Shown: positions 8,727 through 18,002, counted from the stretch's first letter. The stretch is 64,000 nucleotides of DNA from Peribacillus sp. FSL E2-0218 (GCF_037992945.1 NZ_CP150304.1:2607501-2671500), one strand, 5' to 3'. Program-made: numbers and translations. Notes: generated from the letters alone by a model not told the origin.

Positions 8727-9868
8727 AGCCAATCAGAGTCATGATGGTGTTGGATACCCTGGATGTAAGCGGAACGGAAACTCATGTGCTAAGTCTCGTA
8801 AAGGAGCTGCAGGCTAGAGGAATCTATACTGCAGTAGTAACAGGAGACGGAAGTATGATAAGTCGTTTGCGGGAGACGGGTTGCGCCATTCATAATATGG
8901 ATTTTCCTGCAACATTCACGATGAAATCAGGAACGGGATCAATCGTATTAAGCAACCTTGTAGATTTGTTACAGCAAGAACAGATAACACTCGTGCATGG
9001 CCACCAGATCAATTCCGGCCACATCTCTGCCAAAGCAGCGAAAATCGCCAATATTCCGTTCATCTTCACACTGCATGGCACCTACTTTCCCGAAAGTGAT
9101 ATAAAAAGTGTGCTGCAGCTGACAGATGCTGCGATTGCAGTTAGCGACCCAGTAAAAAAACGGCTTCAGCCATTGTTTGCGAAGGAAATTGAAGTGATAG
9201 CAAATGGAATTGATACCGCGCTATTTTCCCCTTCTCCTTCAATGGAATTAAGAAAGAAAATGAATATTCCCCTGAATGCCAAAGTCATTGTTTACTGCAG
9301 CAGAATAACTCGGCATAAAGGAAAAATCTGCATGCTATTAATTAAGGCCTGCAGGGAGTTAAAATTAAAGGATATTTCCAACCTGCATGTAATCGTCGTC
9401 GGGAACGGACGGCAATTGAAGGATATCAAGAGCATGGCAGCAAGTATCCAGACCTCATGTAAGGAGGATTTCATTCATTTCACCGGGGAACAAAAGGATG
9501 TGAAGGACTATTATGCAGTTGCAGACTATGTGGTGGGTACAGGCAGGGTTGCTTTGGAAGCAATGGCATGCGAAAAACCAGTCATTTCTTGTGGAAATCT
9601 AGGATACTTTGGAGAAGTGAACAGGAATAACTTTCAACAAGCGTGGGAGTGTTATTTCGGGGATCACGCTGCAGAGCAGACATGCACCCAAGCGTTGCTT
9701 TATCGCGACCTGCGTAACCTCCTTAGATCGGATATTGGTTTGCAAACAGGTCGGGATTTACGGAAATTGGTAGTGAATCAATTCGATAGCAAAAAAAACA
9801 TATTACCGCTCATTGAGTTATATACAAATACGGTCCAAACATTTGAACAGCAGCAGGCCATAAAGTAG
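8723..9868 (+). CDS. Glycosyltransferase family 4 protein
   Basis: This is a GT-B fold, retaining glycosyltransferase that moves a sugar from a nucleotide donor to an unknown acceptor. The 381-residue protein has the N-terminal acceptor domain opening MVLDTLDVSGTETHVLSL, with FTLHGTYFP and AVSDPVKKRLQP before the linker (VIANGIDTALF), and the donor domain with VYCSRITRHKGK, VVGNGRQLKD and ALEAMACEKPVISCG, the conserved Glu region. There is no signal peptide or membrane segment. Its neighbours include putative spore coat genes on the opposite strand, so a spore-surface glycan role is possible, but this is inference. Confidence 0.85.
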   Translation: MKPIRVMMVLDTLDVSGTETHVLSLVKELQARGIYTAVVTGDGSMISRLRETGCAIHNMDFPATFTMKSGTGSIVLSNLVDLLQQEQITLVHGHQINSGHISAKAAKIANIPFIFTLHGTYFPESDIKSVLQLTDAAIAVSDPVKKRLQPLFAKEIEVIANGIDTALFSPSPSMELRKKMNIPLNAKVIVYCSRITRHKGKICMLLIKACRELKLKDISNLHVIVVGNGRQLKDIKSMAASIQTSCKEDFIHFTGEQKDVKDYYAVADYVVGTGRVALEAMACEKPVISCGNLGYFGEVNRNNFQQAWECYFGDHAAEQTCTQALLYRDLRNLLRSDIGLQTGRDLRKLVVNQFDSKKNILPLIELYTNTVQTFEQQQAIK

Positions 9869-9880
9869 GCTCTGCTGCTT
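9849..9880 (+). terminator. Possible terminator overlapping the glycosyltransferase stop
   Basis: The inverted repeat agcagcaggcc/ggctctgctgct spans the TAG stop and has one bulge. No good T-run follows, so this is weak. Nothing else was seen in 9881-10077. Confidence 0.3.
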
Positions 9881-10077
9881 ATACATACGATCAAATACTT
9901 ATATTTTGGTAATGAAGGCACAGGGAAAATGAAGTCAGCAATCTCGTTTCATGCAATAGGGATGAGGGAAGATGGAAAATCCCGCCTATCATTAGTGCCT
10001 TGAGAAATGACTCCAATCGCTCTTTGATATGACTGACGAATTAGCAGAATAGGGAATAACTTCCTTTTGATTCTTAA

Positions 10078-10977
10078 CTAGGACACACGCTGCTGTTGCT
10101 CCAAGTGTTCATGTTTTTTTGCTGTGGACATCTTATTGAGGGTAAGTAGGATTCCAAAAACCCACAATACGACTATACCAATATAGATATACACATGTGC
10201 TTCAATCGGGACCCATGTTGTTAAAAGCGTTCGTACATTTATTAAGATGATGAATCCCCCGACCAAGACGCCCATTAATTGAGCCGGAAGCATCCGAACG
10301 AGCCAGGCTGCAATCGGTGCAGCAACCACCCCGCCCATGATTAACGCCCCGACCCAAAGCCAATTAACTGCCTCCCACCCAAGTGAAAGGATAAAACCCA
10401 GGCTTCCAAAGAAAGCGATGGCAAATTCGCTTGTATCGACCGTTCCGACGGCTTTTCTGGCAGTCATCCCTTTTTTGGACAACAGGACGGGCGTTGCAAT
10501 CGGTCCCCATCCACCACCTCCAGTAGCATCACAAAATCCAGCAAAGAGCCCTAACGGAATGGATTGCTTAACGGTTAATGGCCTAAAGGTTTCATGTTCC
10601 TTAGAAGGCTTGAAAATAAATAAAAAGCGAAAAAGAACGTATATCCCAAGCCCAAATAAAAATACGGCAATATACGGTTTCGCCAGTTCGGCAGGCAAGT
10701 TGCTCAGAAAGCATGCACCAACAAAGGCCCCTACCGAACCAGGAATGATCAAACGGTAGACCATATGTTTGTCCACGTTCCCAAATTTGATATGCGAAGC
10801 TCCTGACACAGCAGTCGTGACCACTTCGGATAAATGAACGGATGCCGATGCCACTGCCGGTGCGATTCCAAATGTCAGCAATAGGGAAGTTGAACTCACT
10901 CCGTATCCCATTCCAAGTGAACCATCGATTAATTGGGCTAAAAATCCGATAAAGGCTAAAACGATTAACTTTTTCAT
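10078..10977 (-). CDS. Sulfite exporter TauE/SafE (TSUP) family permease
   Basis: This is a predicted multi-pass membrane protein of the TauE/SafE family, which moves sulfite, sulfate or organosulfur anions. It has 299 residues and about eight hydrophobic helices. The typical duplicated family motifs are visible: DGSLGMGYGVSSTSLLL in the first half and DATGGGGWGPIATPVLLS in the second. The ATG at 10977 follows AAGGGGAAG; the open frame extends 29 codons further upstream without a better site. It lies behind the siroheme/sulfate operon but is separated from sirC by a strong terminator. It may supply sulfate or export sulfite for that pathway; this link is from context. Confidence 0.85.
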   Translation of the reverse strand: MKKLIVLAFIGFLAQLIDGSLGMGYGVSSTSLLLTFGIAPAVASASVHLSEVVTTAVSGASHIKFGNVDKHMVYRLIIPGSVGAFVGACFLSNLPAELAKPYIAVFLFGLGIYVLFRFLFIFKPSKEHETFRPLTVKQSIPLGLFAGFCDATGGGGWGPIATPVLLSKKGMTARKAVGTVDTSEFAIAFFGSLGFILSLGWEAVNWLWVGALIMGGVVAAPIAAWLVRMLPAQLMGVLVGGFIILINVRTLLTTWVPIEAHVYIYIGIVVLWVFGILLTLNKMSTAKKHEHLEQQQRVS

Positions 10978-11044
10978 GAGCTTCCCCTTCTTAACGAAAA
11001 TAAAAACTGGATAACATAGAATCGATGGGCTGTCATTGAGCCTG

Positions 11045-11097
11045 AAAAAAAGGCACGTAACCAAAAGGTATGACTTGTTGGTTAGGTGCCTTCAGTT
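11045..11097 (-). terminator. Terminator between sirC and the TSUP gene
   Basis: The long inverted repeat aaggcacgtaaccaa/ttggttaggtgcctt (one mismatch) is followed on the minus strand by seven T residues. It should end the cys/siroheme operon, so the TSUP gene probably has its own promoter between about 10978 and 11040. Confidence 0.8.
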
Positions 11098-11117
11098 TTT
11101 CTGATCAGCCCGATGAT

Positions 11118-11738
11118 TTATTTGAATTCAGCTTCTACTGGCAACAGCCTAGCTAAAAAGCGATATCTTTCTTTCGTGGAATGTTTATATATATCGGCAA
11201 TCGATTCTTTCAATAGTTTGGATTTTTCCTCATTTGTTAACAAGCTTTTCTTGATGATCATCCTTGCTTCAAAAAGGAATTCCAAATATTCCTCATATGA
11301 TTCATCATAAACGTCCCCTAAATCATTCCTGATTTTTTTGGAGAGCGCCGGGCTAGCTCCATTAGTCGAAACACTTATCGAAAGCATGCCCCGATTCAAG
11401 GTTGCTGGTATATGAAAATTACCAAGTTCATGATTACTGATCACGTTCACCAATTGACTAGATGAGGCATTCCGGTACACCCGTTCATTTACTTCTTCTG
11501 AATTTGTTGCAACGATGATTAAAAATGCTTCTCGATAGTCAGCTTCTTCCACTTCTTTTAAAGAAACGCGAATTCCCCCTTCTCTTTCCAATAATCGGAA
11601 TTCCTCGCATATGTCAGGACTAACGACGGTCACATCAGCTCCAGCATCCAATAAGGGGCGCGCTTTGAAGTAACCAATTTTTCCCCCGCCGATAATGACA
11701 CACTTCCTATTTTCGATATTAAGCGTAATTGGATACAC
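11118..11738 (-). CDS. sirC: Precorrin-2 dehydrogenase / sirohydrochlorin synthesis protein (SirC/YlnF)
   Basis: This enzyme oxidises precorrin-2 to sirohydrochlorin with NAD+ in siroheme synthesis. The 206-residue protein has the Rossmann glycine loop GGGKIG (17-22), an N-terminal strand typical of the family, and STNGASPALSKKIR in the dimerisation/active-site region, the last also found in the CysG N-terminal half. It overlaps the end of sirB by 20 bp. It is the last gene of the siroheme trio sumT-sirB-sirC, which supplies the cofactor for the sulfite reductase encoded upstream in the same operon. Confidence 0.9.
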   Translation of the reverse strand: MYPITLNIENRKCVIIGGGKIGYFKARPLLDAGADVTVVSPDICEEFRLLEREGGIRVSLKEVEEADYREAFLIIVATNSEEVNERVYRNASSSQLVNVISNHELGNFHIPATLNRGMLSISVSTNGASPALSKKIRNDLGDVYDESYEEYLEFLFEARMIIKKSLLTNEEKSKLLKESIADIYKHSTKERYRFLARLLPVEAEFK

Positions 11739-12480
11739 AAGCTCTCTCCCCCTTCAATTCATGTATACGGTCTCTCAATATCCGTTCAATTTTCGGGTGA
11801 TAACCGAGATAATTACAAAGGATGATTTTTCGCCCTTCGGCATTCGCAATTCTTTGCCAATCGTTTTGGATGGACTGCATCAATATACCCGTAAACAACA
11901 GGTAGGGCAGTATGAAAACTTTGTTGGATTGAGAGGCGGCAGCCATCTCCAATGCTTCGGCATAGCTTGGTGCGGCAGCTGTCAGATAGCATTCCTGCAC
12001 CTGGCTTTTTGGGAACCTGTTCCGAAGCAAGTCAGCCAGCTGTCCCAAATCCCGTTTTACGTCGGGGTCACTGCTGCCTCTTCCAACCAACAAAATGAAA
12101 GAATCCTTGGTAACCTCTTCATTCGTTTCTTCCAATCGTTCCACTAAGATGTCAACCATTCGGTCACTGACACCGATTGGCCTTCCATATTTCAAGGGTA
12201 CAGCTGGATATCGACTTTTCATTTTGTCCAATACGACCGGAATATCATGTTTCGCATGTACAGCAGTCAGTAACAGGACGGGGATGGCAATGATACTTGT
12301 CGCTCCTAGTCGTATGCATCGTTCGTAAGCTTCTTCAATCGACGGGGCTTCCAATTCCAAAAAGCAATATTCCTGAATCGGGTTTGGATGTGATTTCATA
12401 CAAACCTTTATAAAATCAATGGCCTGGACTGAAGCTTCTTTAACACGGCTTCCATGGCATATGTATAAAATTGCTTCCAT
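11719..12480 (-). CDS. sirB: Sirohydrochlorin ferrochelatase (SirB/YlnE)
   Basis: SirB inserts Fe2+ into sirohydrochlorin to give siroheme. The 253-residue protein is a duplicated CbiX-like chelatase. The first half opens with ILYICHGSRVKEAS, where His9 is the metal-handling residue, and contains IPVLLLTAVHAKHDIP with further histidines. The second half contains ILLVGRGSSDPD. This arrangement matches B. subtilis YlnE. Its stop overlaps the sirC start region and its ATG directly abuts the sumT stop (12480), so the three are coupled. Confidence 0.9.
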   Translation of the reverse strand: MEAILYICHGSRVKEASVQAIDFIKVCMKSHPNPIQEYCFLELEAPSIEEAYERCIRLGATSIIAIPVLLLTAVHAKHDIPVVLDKMKSRYPAVPLKYGRPIGVSDRMVDILVERLEETNEEVTKDSFILLVGRGSSDPDVKRDLGQLADLLRNRFPKSQVQECYLTAAAPSYAEALEMAAASQSNKVFILPYLLFTGILMQSIQNDWQRIANAEGRKIILCNYLGYHPKIERILRDRIHELKGERACVSNYA

Positions 12481-13256
12481 TAATAAGCCTCATTCGCGAG
12501 CATATTTTCGGTTTGTTTTGTTTCAAACCATTTGATTTTTTCGCGTAAATGAACGACATCTCCGACTACGATCATGCATGGATTGGAGATTTGTTCGATT
12601 TGTGCGGTTTCCACAACCTTCGTTAATGTACTGATGGCCGTCTTTTGGTTTTTTAAAGTCCCCCAATGAATCAGAGCTACCGGAGTGTCCGGATTTTTCC
12701 CATACTCCAAGAGTTTCCCTTGAATATATGGCAAGTTCTTCACTCCCATATAAATGGCTAATGTATCAATGCCTTTCGCCAGGGATTCCCACTTAATATC
12801 GTCCTTTCCATCCTTTTTCCGATGTCCAGTAACTATTGCAAACGATGATGAATGGTCCCTATGCGTAACGGGAATGCCTGCATAGGCCGTCGCTGCGATT
12901 CCAGCCGTGATTCCGGGGACAATTTCAAAGCTTACGCCACTTTTGGCAAGAGCTTCCGCTTCCTCTCCGCCCCTTCCAAAGACAAAAGGATCGCCGCCTT
13001 TCAAACGGGTTACGACCTTTCCCCTTTTTGCATATTTAACCAAAAAACGATTGATCGTTTCTTGCTGCAACAAATGATAGTCCGGTAGCTTCCCGCAATT
13101 GATCAATTCCACGCCAGGTTTTGCATGATTCAATAACTCTTTGTTGACAAGTCGATCGTATAAAATGACATCAGCTTCCTGAATGCATTTCAATCCTTTT
13201 ATCGTGATTAAATCTGGATCTCCGGGACCGGCTCCTACTAGATATACTTTTCCCAT
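12480..13256 (-). CDS. sumT: Uroporphyrinogen-III C-methyltransferase (SumT/YlnD)
   Basis: SumT transfers two methyl groups from SAM to uroporphyrinogen III, giving precorrin-2. The 258-residue protein has all family signatures: VGAGPGDPDLITIKG at the N-terminus, LKGGDPFVFGRGGEEAEAL, EIVPGITAGIAATAYAGIP, and VTGHRKKDG. It consumes SAM in an operon that is controlled by a SAM riboswitch. It sits 18 bp after the DUF3906 gene and overlaps sirB by one base. Confidence 0.94.
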   Translation of the reverse strand: MGKVYLVGAGPGDPDLITIKGLKCIQEADVILYDRLVNKELLNHAKPGVELINCGKLPDYHLLQQETINRFLVKYAKRGKVVTRLKGGDPFVFGRGGEEAEALAKSGVSFEIVPGITAGIAATAYAGIPVTHRDHSSSFAIVTGHRKKDGKDDIKWESLAKGIDTLAIYMGVKNLPYIQGKLLEYGKNPDTPVALIHWGTLKNQKTAISTLTKVVETAQIEQISNPCMIVVGDVVHLREKIKWFETKQTENMLANEAY

Positions 13257-13274
13257 TTTGCTACCTGCCTTCCC

Positions 13275-13490
13275 TTAGAGAATCGTTTCGAACTTCGTTA
13301 AAATGAAACCAGCTCCATTAGTTAGTTGCTTTTTTTCGTATAAGGAGATGTCTTCCACATCGGGCATTTTCAGAAAATGCTTTTCCAGCTCAACATCAAC
13401 AAACTGGAATGCTCTTTCATCCGAATCGGCGACAATGATGACGTGGATTGGAACTTCGTCGATAGTGACTTCAAAACGGTATAGATTCAT
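13275..13490 (-). CDS. DUF3906-like small protein in the sulfate-assimilation operon
   Basis: This 71-residue protein (MNLYRFEVTIDEVPIHVIIV...) appears to match the DUF3906 family of bacilli, whose function is unknown. It is predicted to be a small alpha/beta protein. The start at ATG 13490 is chosen over an upstream in-frame ATG at 13541, which would lie inside sir. The ribosome site (GGGAG) is rather far at about 13 bases. Its place between sulfite reductase and sumT suggests a role in siroheme or sulfite reductase assembly; this is inference. Confidence 0.7.
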   Translation of the reverse strand: MNLYRFEVTIDEVPIHVIIVADSDERAFQFVDVELEKHFLKMPDVEDISLYEKKQLTNGAGFILTKFETIL

Positions 13491-13509
13491 AGATTGCTTA
13501 CATCTCCCA

Positions 13510-15135
13510 TTAAACGGCCACTTCAGCCAATATATCGTCAAGCTTGATTTGCAGCTCCGCTTTTCCTACCCTTTTCACAAAATCAAGGAAGGTTTCGGCT
13601 GGAAGCTTGGTTTGTTTGAAAAACAGGATGAGTTCTTTCAGCACATGGTAGAGTTGTTCAGCTTCCACTTTCCCTTTAAGCTTTTCATTGAATTTCCCGC
13701 CTTCTTGCAAGGTACCGCCTACGTATATTTCGAATGCTTCGACCATTTTTTTATCCTGGTTTTTCATCTTTATGCCCTGAAGGCCTATTTCAGCAATCGC
13801 CCGTTGCCCACAGTTATTCGGACAGCCTACCATATGCATCCTAACCGGTACATCAAGTGCCATTTCCCTATCCAGTCTTTCAGAAATGCTTCTCATCCTG
13901 TTTTTGGTTTCCACGAGAGCAAGGTTGCAATATTCAATGCCTGTACAAGAAACGGAATAGCCTATGAAATTTTTAGGTTGATACGGAAACCTTTCAAAGA
14001 TGGATTCCCGTTTCAATTCCTCAAGTTTTTCCTCAGAGACATTGGGAATGATTAGATTCTGGGAATTACAGTAACGGATTTCACCATTCCCATAGTTTTT
14101 TGCCAGTTCGGCAAACTCGATCACTTCCGCTGGAGTTAGGCGACCAACCGGAATATTAACACCCACATAATGGAGTCCTTTTTGTTTTTGTTGATGGATC
14201 CCATAGAAGTACCCTGCATTCCAGCCCTTCACTGCACTTTCACCTTTTTTGGGAAGCGGTCCCGTGTATTCCAGCAATTTTTCGAGAAATTGCTCTGGAC
14301 CCCAATCCGCAACGAGGAATTTCAAACGTGAGCGATGACGCTTTTCACGGTAGCCAAAGTCACGAAATATCGTCGTGATTGCCGCTGCTACTTCAACGGT
14401 TCTTTCAGGTAAAATAAATAAATCAAGCTCCTCAGCCAGCATCGGGACGGAGGATAATCCTCCGCCTACCTTCACATGAAAACCAACTTCGGTTTTCCCT
14501 TCCATTTCCTTGGTTGCAGGATTGAAAGAAAGGCAGTTAATTTCAGCATTCGAGGCATTGTGAATATTCGCACTAATTGACATTTTATATTTCCTTGGAA
14601 GATTCGAATAATCTTCATTCAGCCGGAAATATTCAAAAACATCATAAAGGACATCACGTGTATCAAAAAGTTCATCATGGTCGATTCCTGCCAATGCATT
14701 CCCGATGATATTTCGGGTAATATCACCACAAGCACCGGCCGTAGTCATTCCCACGCGCTCTAAACGGTTCAAGATATCCGGTACTTGCTCTATCGTCAAC
14801 CAATGAAATTGGATGGCTTGACGAGTGGTGATATCATACACACCGCGGCCGTAATCTTCAGCAATGCCCGCTAATGCGATTTGTTGATCATATGTGACGA
14901 TTCCTCCTGGAATAACGACACGCATCATCCAGTAGCCTGCTTCCTTGGGACGTTGCAGGTAAAGGCCGGCCCATTTGAACATATCCCATTCCTCTTTAGG
15001 AATCGATTCAAAACCATTTGCGGCATAATGGGCAATATCTTCAAAGATCTTCAACCCGTCTTTTTCCAATTTCCTGATTTCCGTTTTATTTTTAGCAATC
15101 AAAGGATTATCCGACCAAAATTTCTCGTACACCAT
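13510..15135 (-). CDS. Siroheme-containing nitrite/sulfite reductase (assimilatory)
   Basis: This enzyme reduces sulfite to sulfide with six electrons, using siroheme and a [4Fe-4S] cluster. The 541-residue single-chain protein resembles ferredoxin-dependent sulfite/nitrite reductases rather than the CysI/CysJ pair. Cluster cysteines occur in CTGIEYCNLALVETK and CPNNCGQ. Siroheme-binding regions include TTRQAIQFHWL and GDITRNIIGN. It lies downstream of cysH-sat-cysC and upstream of the siroheme genes, so sulfite is the likely substrate. The ATG at 15135 follows CAAGGAGG. The physiological electron donor is not encoded in the window. Confidence 0.88.
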   Translation of the reverse strand: MVYEKFWSDNPLIAKNKTEIRKLEKDGLKIFEDIAHYAANGFESIPKEEWDMFKWAGLYLQRPKEAGYWMMRVVIPGGIVTYDQQIALAGIAEDYGRGVYDITTRQAIQFHWLTIEQVPDILNRLERVGMTTAGACGDITRNIIGNALAGIDHDELFDTRDVLYDVFEYFRLNEDYSNLPRKYKMSISANIHNASNAEINCLSFNPATKEMEGKTEVGFHVKVGGGLSSVPMLAEELDLFILPERTVEVAAAITTIFRDFGYREKRHRSRLKFLVADWGPEQFLEKLLEYTGPLPKKGESAVKGWNAGYFYGIHQQKQKGLHYVGVNIPVGRLTPAEVIEFAELAKNYGNGEIRYCNSQNLIIPNVSEEKLEELKRESIFERFPYQPKNFIGYSVSCTGIEYCNLALVETKNRMRSISERLDREMALDVPVRMHMVGCPNNCGQRAIAEIGLQGIKMKNQDKKMVEAFEIYVGGTLQEGGKFNEKLKGKVEAEQLYHVLKELILFFKQTKLPAETFLDFVKRVGKAELQIKLDDILAEVAV

Positions 15136-15151
15136 TCGTTTTCCTCCTTGA

Positions 15152-15751
15152 TTAAATCGCTCTCTTTGCTGTCAAAAAGCCGATTACTTGTTCAACGCAC
15201 TCTTCTACACTGTACTGGTTGGATTCCAAGATGATTTCCGGCTGTACTGGCTCCTCGTATGGGGAGTCGATTCCGGTAAAGTCTTTGATGATTCCCTTAC
15301 GCGCCTTGTCGTAAAGGCCTTTCGGATCACGCACTTCGCATTCTTCGATGGGACACTTTATGTATACTTCAATAAACTCCCCTTCTTCGAGTAAATCGCG
15401 GACTATCTGCCGGTCCGCCCGAAAAGGTGATATGAAGGCGGTCAATACGAACTGCCCGCTATCCACAAAAAGCTTGGATACTTCGCCGATCCGCCTGATA
15501 TTCTCCGTCCGATCCTCTTCGGAGAACCCTAAATCTTTATTTAACCCATGACGGATATTATCGCCATCCAACACATAACTTCGAATATCCCGGTTATAAA
15601 GCTCCTTGGCGACTGCGTTTGCAATGGTTGATTTCCCTGATCCCGAAAGCCCCGTGAACCATAGGACTGTGCTTTCATGCCCGTTCTGCTTCCGGCGCAA
15701 ATCCTTGGTCAGTGACGATTCATGCCATGTTACATTTGTGTTTTTATTCAT
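15152..15751 (-). CDS. cysC: Adenylyl-sulfate kinase CysC
   Basis: CysC phosphorylates adenylyl sulfate (APS) to PAPS. The 199-residue protein has the Walker A motif GLSGSGKST at residues 34-42, DGDNIRHGLNKDLGFS, and FISPFRADR, all typical of APS kinases. It follows sat by 39 bp in the same direction and precedes sulfite reductase by 16 bp. The order cysH-sat-cysC is that of the B. subtilis cysH operon, but the cysP permease gene found there between cysH and sat is missing here. Confidence 0.94.
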   Translation of the reverse strand: MNKNTNVTWHESSLTKDLRRKQNGHESTVLWFTGLSGSGKSTIANAVAKELYNRDIRSYVLDGDNIRHGLNKDLGFSEEDRTENIRRIGEVSKLFVDSGQFVLTAFISPFRADRQIVRDLLEEGEFIEVYIKCPIEECEVRDPKGLYDKARKGIIKDFTGIDSPYEEPVQPEIILESNQYSVEECVEQVIGFLTAKRAI

Positions 15752-15790
15752 TGTGCTCCCCCTCTTCCTTCAAACCTTCAAATTCACTAC

Positions 15791-16939
15791 TTAGTTATAA
15801 ACTTCATTCTTCTTTAGACCTTCGATCAACACCTCAATGACTTCCTTACGGCTAAAGGTGGCCGGAGGAATTTCACCGTTACGCAGCATCTCCCTTACCT
15901 TCGTTCCGGAAAGGATCACATGGTCTTCCTTGCGATGCGGGCAAGTTTTTGCCGATGCCATATTGCCGCAGGCTTTGCAATAAAAACTATGTTCAAAGAA
16001 TAACAGTGTGATGCCTAGCTCATCCGCATTAAAATTACCGAAGATTTTTTGCGCATCATATGTGCCATAATAATCGCCAACCCCCGCATGATCACGCCCG
16101 ACAATAAAATGAGTGCAGCCATAGTTTTTACGGACCATCGCATGGAAAATGGCTTCCCTCGGCCCTGCATATCGCATCGCAGCAGGGAAAACGGCAAGCG
16201 AGACTCGATCCTCAGGATAGTACTTTTCAAGCAGCACCTTATAGCTTTCCATCCTCACATCTGCCGGAATGTCATCGGATTTGGTGGCACCTACTAGCGG
16301 ATTCAGGAATAAACCGTCAACGATCTCCAGAGCTGTCTTTTGGATGTATTCATGTGCACGATGAACAGGGTTCCTTGTCTGGAATCCGACAACCGTTTTC
16401 CAGCCCTTCGCTGCAAAATCTGCCCTTGTCTCGACAGGGTCCAAATAATGGGCATGGAATTGGGTACGCTCGATTCTTTTGACCAATTTTATTTCTCCGC
16501 CGGCATATACGTTTCCGCGGTCATATAAATTTTTCACACCTGGATGCTGCTCGTCATCCGTTTGATAGACCCATGTTGCTTCCAATTTTTTATCCGGAGT
16601 GAAGATATCGGAAACGGTAAGGACTCCATATGTTTCCCCCTCATGAGTCAGCTTGACTTCCTCGCCGATAGTAAGGGTCTTTGCCGCCGCTTCAGTTAAG
16701 GGCAGTGTAATCGGAATGCTCCAAACGTGGCCGCTGCTTAGCCTCATCGTCTTGACAACAGCATCATAATCTCTTTTCGAAAAGAATCCTTTTATCGGGC
16801 TGTATGCACCCGTACCGATCAACTCAAGATCGCTTAATGCGATGGCATCAATTTCGATCGAGTTTGTTATTTTACTAATATCATATGTTGGTTCCCAAAG
16901 ATCAATTAATGTTCCTCCGTGAGGCAGACTGATTGTCAT
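15791..16939 (-). CDS. sat: Sulfate adenylyltransferase Sat
   Basis: Sat activates sulfate with ATP to form APS and pyrophosphate. The 382-residue protein has QTRNPVHRAH at 187-196 (ATP-binding motif), GRDHAGVGDYYG, and a C-terminal Cys pair plus CPHRKED that may bind zinc. This is the single-domain bacterial form with no fused APS kinase. The ATG at 16939 follows a GGGGGAA ribosome site, 29 bp after the end of cysH. Confidence 0.95.
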   Translation of the reverse strand: MTISLPHGGTLIDLWEPTYDISKITNSIEIDAIALSDLELIGTGAYSPIKGFFSKRDYDAVVKTMRLSSGHVWSIPITLPLTEAAAKTLTIGEEVKLTHEGETYGVLTVSDIFTPDKKLEATWVYQTDDEQHPGVKNLYDRGNVYAGGEIKLVKRIERTQFHAHYLDPVETRADFAAKGWKTVVGFQTRNPVHRAHEYIQKTALEIVDGLFLNPLVGATKSDDIPADVRMESYKVLLEKYYPEDRVSLAVFPAAMRYAGPREAIFHAMVRKNYGCTHFIVGRDHAGVGDYYGTYDAQKIFGNFNADELGITLLFFEHSFYCKACGNMASAKTCPHRKEDHVILSGTKVREMLRNGEIPPATFSRKEVIEVLIEGLKKNEVYN

Positions 16940-16968
16940 GCTAATTTCCCCCTATGGTTTCTATTTAT

Positions 16969-17685
16969 TTAGGATAAATGCAAGCCGCATTCCGTTTTTT
17001 GAGCGCCTTGCCAGCGGCCTGAACGTAAATCATCCGCATTTATGGCCGGTGTTGTGCATGTTTTGCATCCGATACTCGGATACCCGTTATCATGCAGGAT
17101 ATTATACGGCAGTCCATTTTTGTGTGCGTACCGCCAAACGTCCTTCCATGTCCAATGAATCAGTGGACATATTTTTATCGACTGAAACTTATTATCCTTG
17201 TTGATATACTCGGTCATAGCCCTTGTTTCGGATTGCTCGCGCCGCAGTCCGGACAGCCAAGCCGTTGCCGTTGAAAGCACATCGGTAAGCGGAGTGATTT
17301 TACGGATATGGCAACACTTGTTAGAGTCGTTAAGCCATAGTTCATCTCCATATTCCGCAGCTTGTTCCTCAAGCGTCAAAGCAGGTTTCTTCATCTCGAT
17401 TAAAAGATTCGGATATCTTTTTTTCACTTGATCGATCAATTGGTACGTTTCTTCAAAATGGACATCTGTATCGAGGAAAACGATTTTGGCCGAAGGATTG
17501 ACCTTTGCCAGTAAATCTGTAAGCACAATGCCTTCTATCCCAAAGCTGCAAGCATAAATGAGCTTATTCCCGTATTCCTCATTAGCCCATTGCAGTACTT
17601 CTAAAGCCCCTTTAGTCTCACTACCTTCAGAAAAGACCGGTAAAAAATCGGGATTGAAATTTTCATAATTAATTAATGCAGCCAA
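16969..17685 (-). CDS. cysH: APS/PAPS reductase CysH
   Basis: CysH reduces APS or PAPS to sulfite using thioredoxin. The 238-residue protein has the PP-loop-type segment YACSFGIEG, the iron-sulfur cysteines CC at 124-125 with C207 and C210, and the catalytic Cys233 in ECGLHLS. The full set of cluster cysteines indicates an enzyme able to use APS directly, like B. subtilis CysH, even though cysC is present. The start is TTG at 17685, eight bases after AGAGGGGG. It lies behind the small yezD gene and the SAM riboswitch. Confidence 0.94.
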   Translation of the reverse strand: MAALINYENFNPDFLPVFSEGSETKGALEVLQWANEEYGNKLIYACSFGIEGIVLTDLLAKVNPSAKIVFLDTDVHFEETYQLIDQVKKRYPNLLIEMKKPALTLEEQAAEYGDELWLNDSNKCCHIRKITPLTDVLSTATAWLSGLRREQSETRAMTEYINKDNKFQSIKICPLIHWTWKDVWRYAHKNGLPYNILHDNGYPSIGCKTCTTPAINADDLRSGRWQGAQKTECGLHLS

Positions 17686-17858
17686 CTTTATAGCCCCCTC
17701 TAAAAACTTTCTTGCGAATCATTGGCCAGAGTAACAGGTAATCGGAGCCCACAGTAATTTGTTCAAGTTTAAGTGATTCTAGGAAAAAGAGACGAATCTA
17801 ACCAATACTCTCTTTATATCAGTTAAACACGCCTCTAGTTTTTCTAGTCAGCAGCTGC

Positions 17859-18002
17859 TTATTTAATTCTCAGCTTTTCATTTCTTTCCATTTGAATGAT
17901 TTTACCATCTTGGACAATAAGTGTGATGGATCCGTATTTCATTAAATGAAGCATTTCTTGGAGCCGTTCAAATATTTCCTCAAGCTGATTCTCTTTATCC
18001 AA
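17859..18002 (-). CDS. yezD: YezD family (DUF2292) small protein, TTG start
   Basis: This gene encodes a 47-residue protein (MDKENQLEEIFERLQEML...) ending GKIIQMERNEKLRIK. The pattern of an amphipathic helix followed by YGSITLIVQDGKIIQMER is characteristic of the YezD/DUF2292 family. That family is found beside sulfur-assimilation genes in many bacteria; its function is unknown. Translation begins at TTG 18002, seven bases after AGGGGGG. It is the first gene downstream of the S-box terminator and lies 173 bp before cysH, so it should be under SAM control. Its short length and TTG start make it easy to miss. Confidence 0.8.
   Translation of the reverse strand: MDKENQLEEIFERLQEMLHLMKYGSITLIVQDGKIIQMERNEKLRIK

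Noticed and set aside
13303..14055. 250-codon plus-strand open frame opposite DUF3906 and sulfite reductase genes
   Set aside because: It is the antisense shadow of two well-supported genes and has no ribosome site or family likeness.
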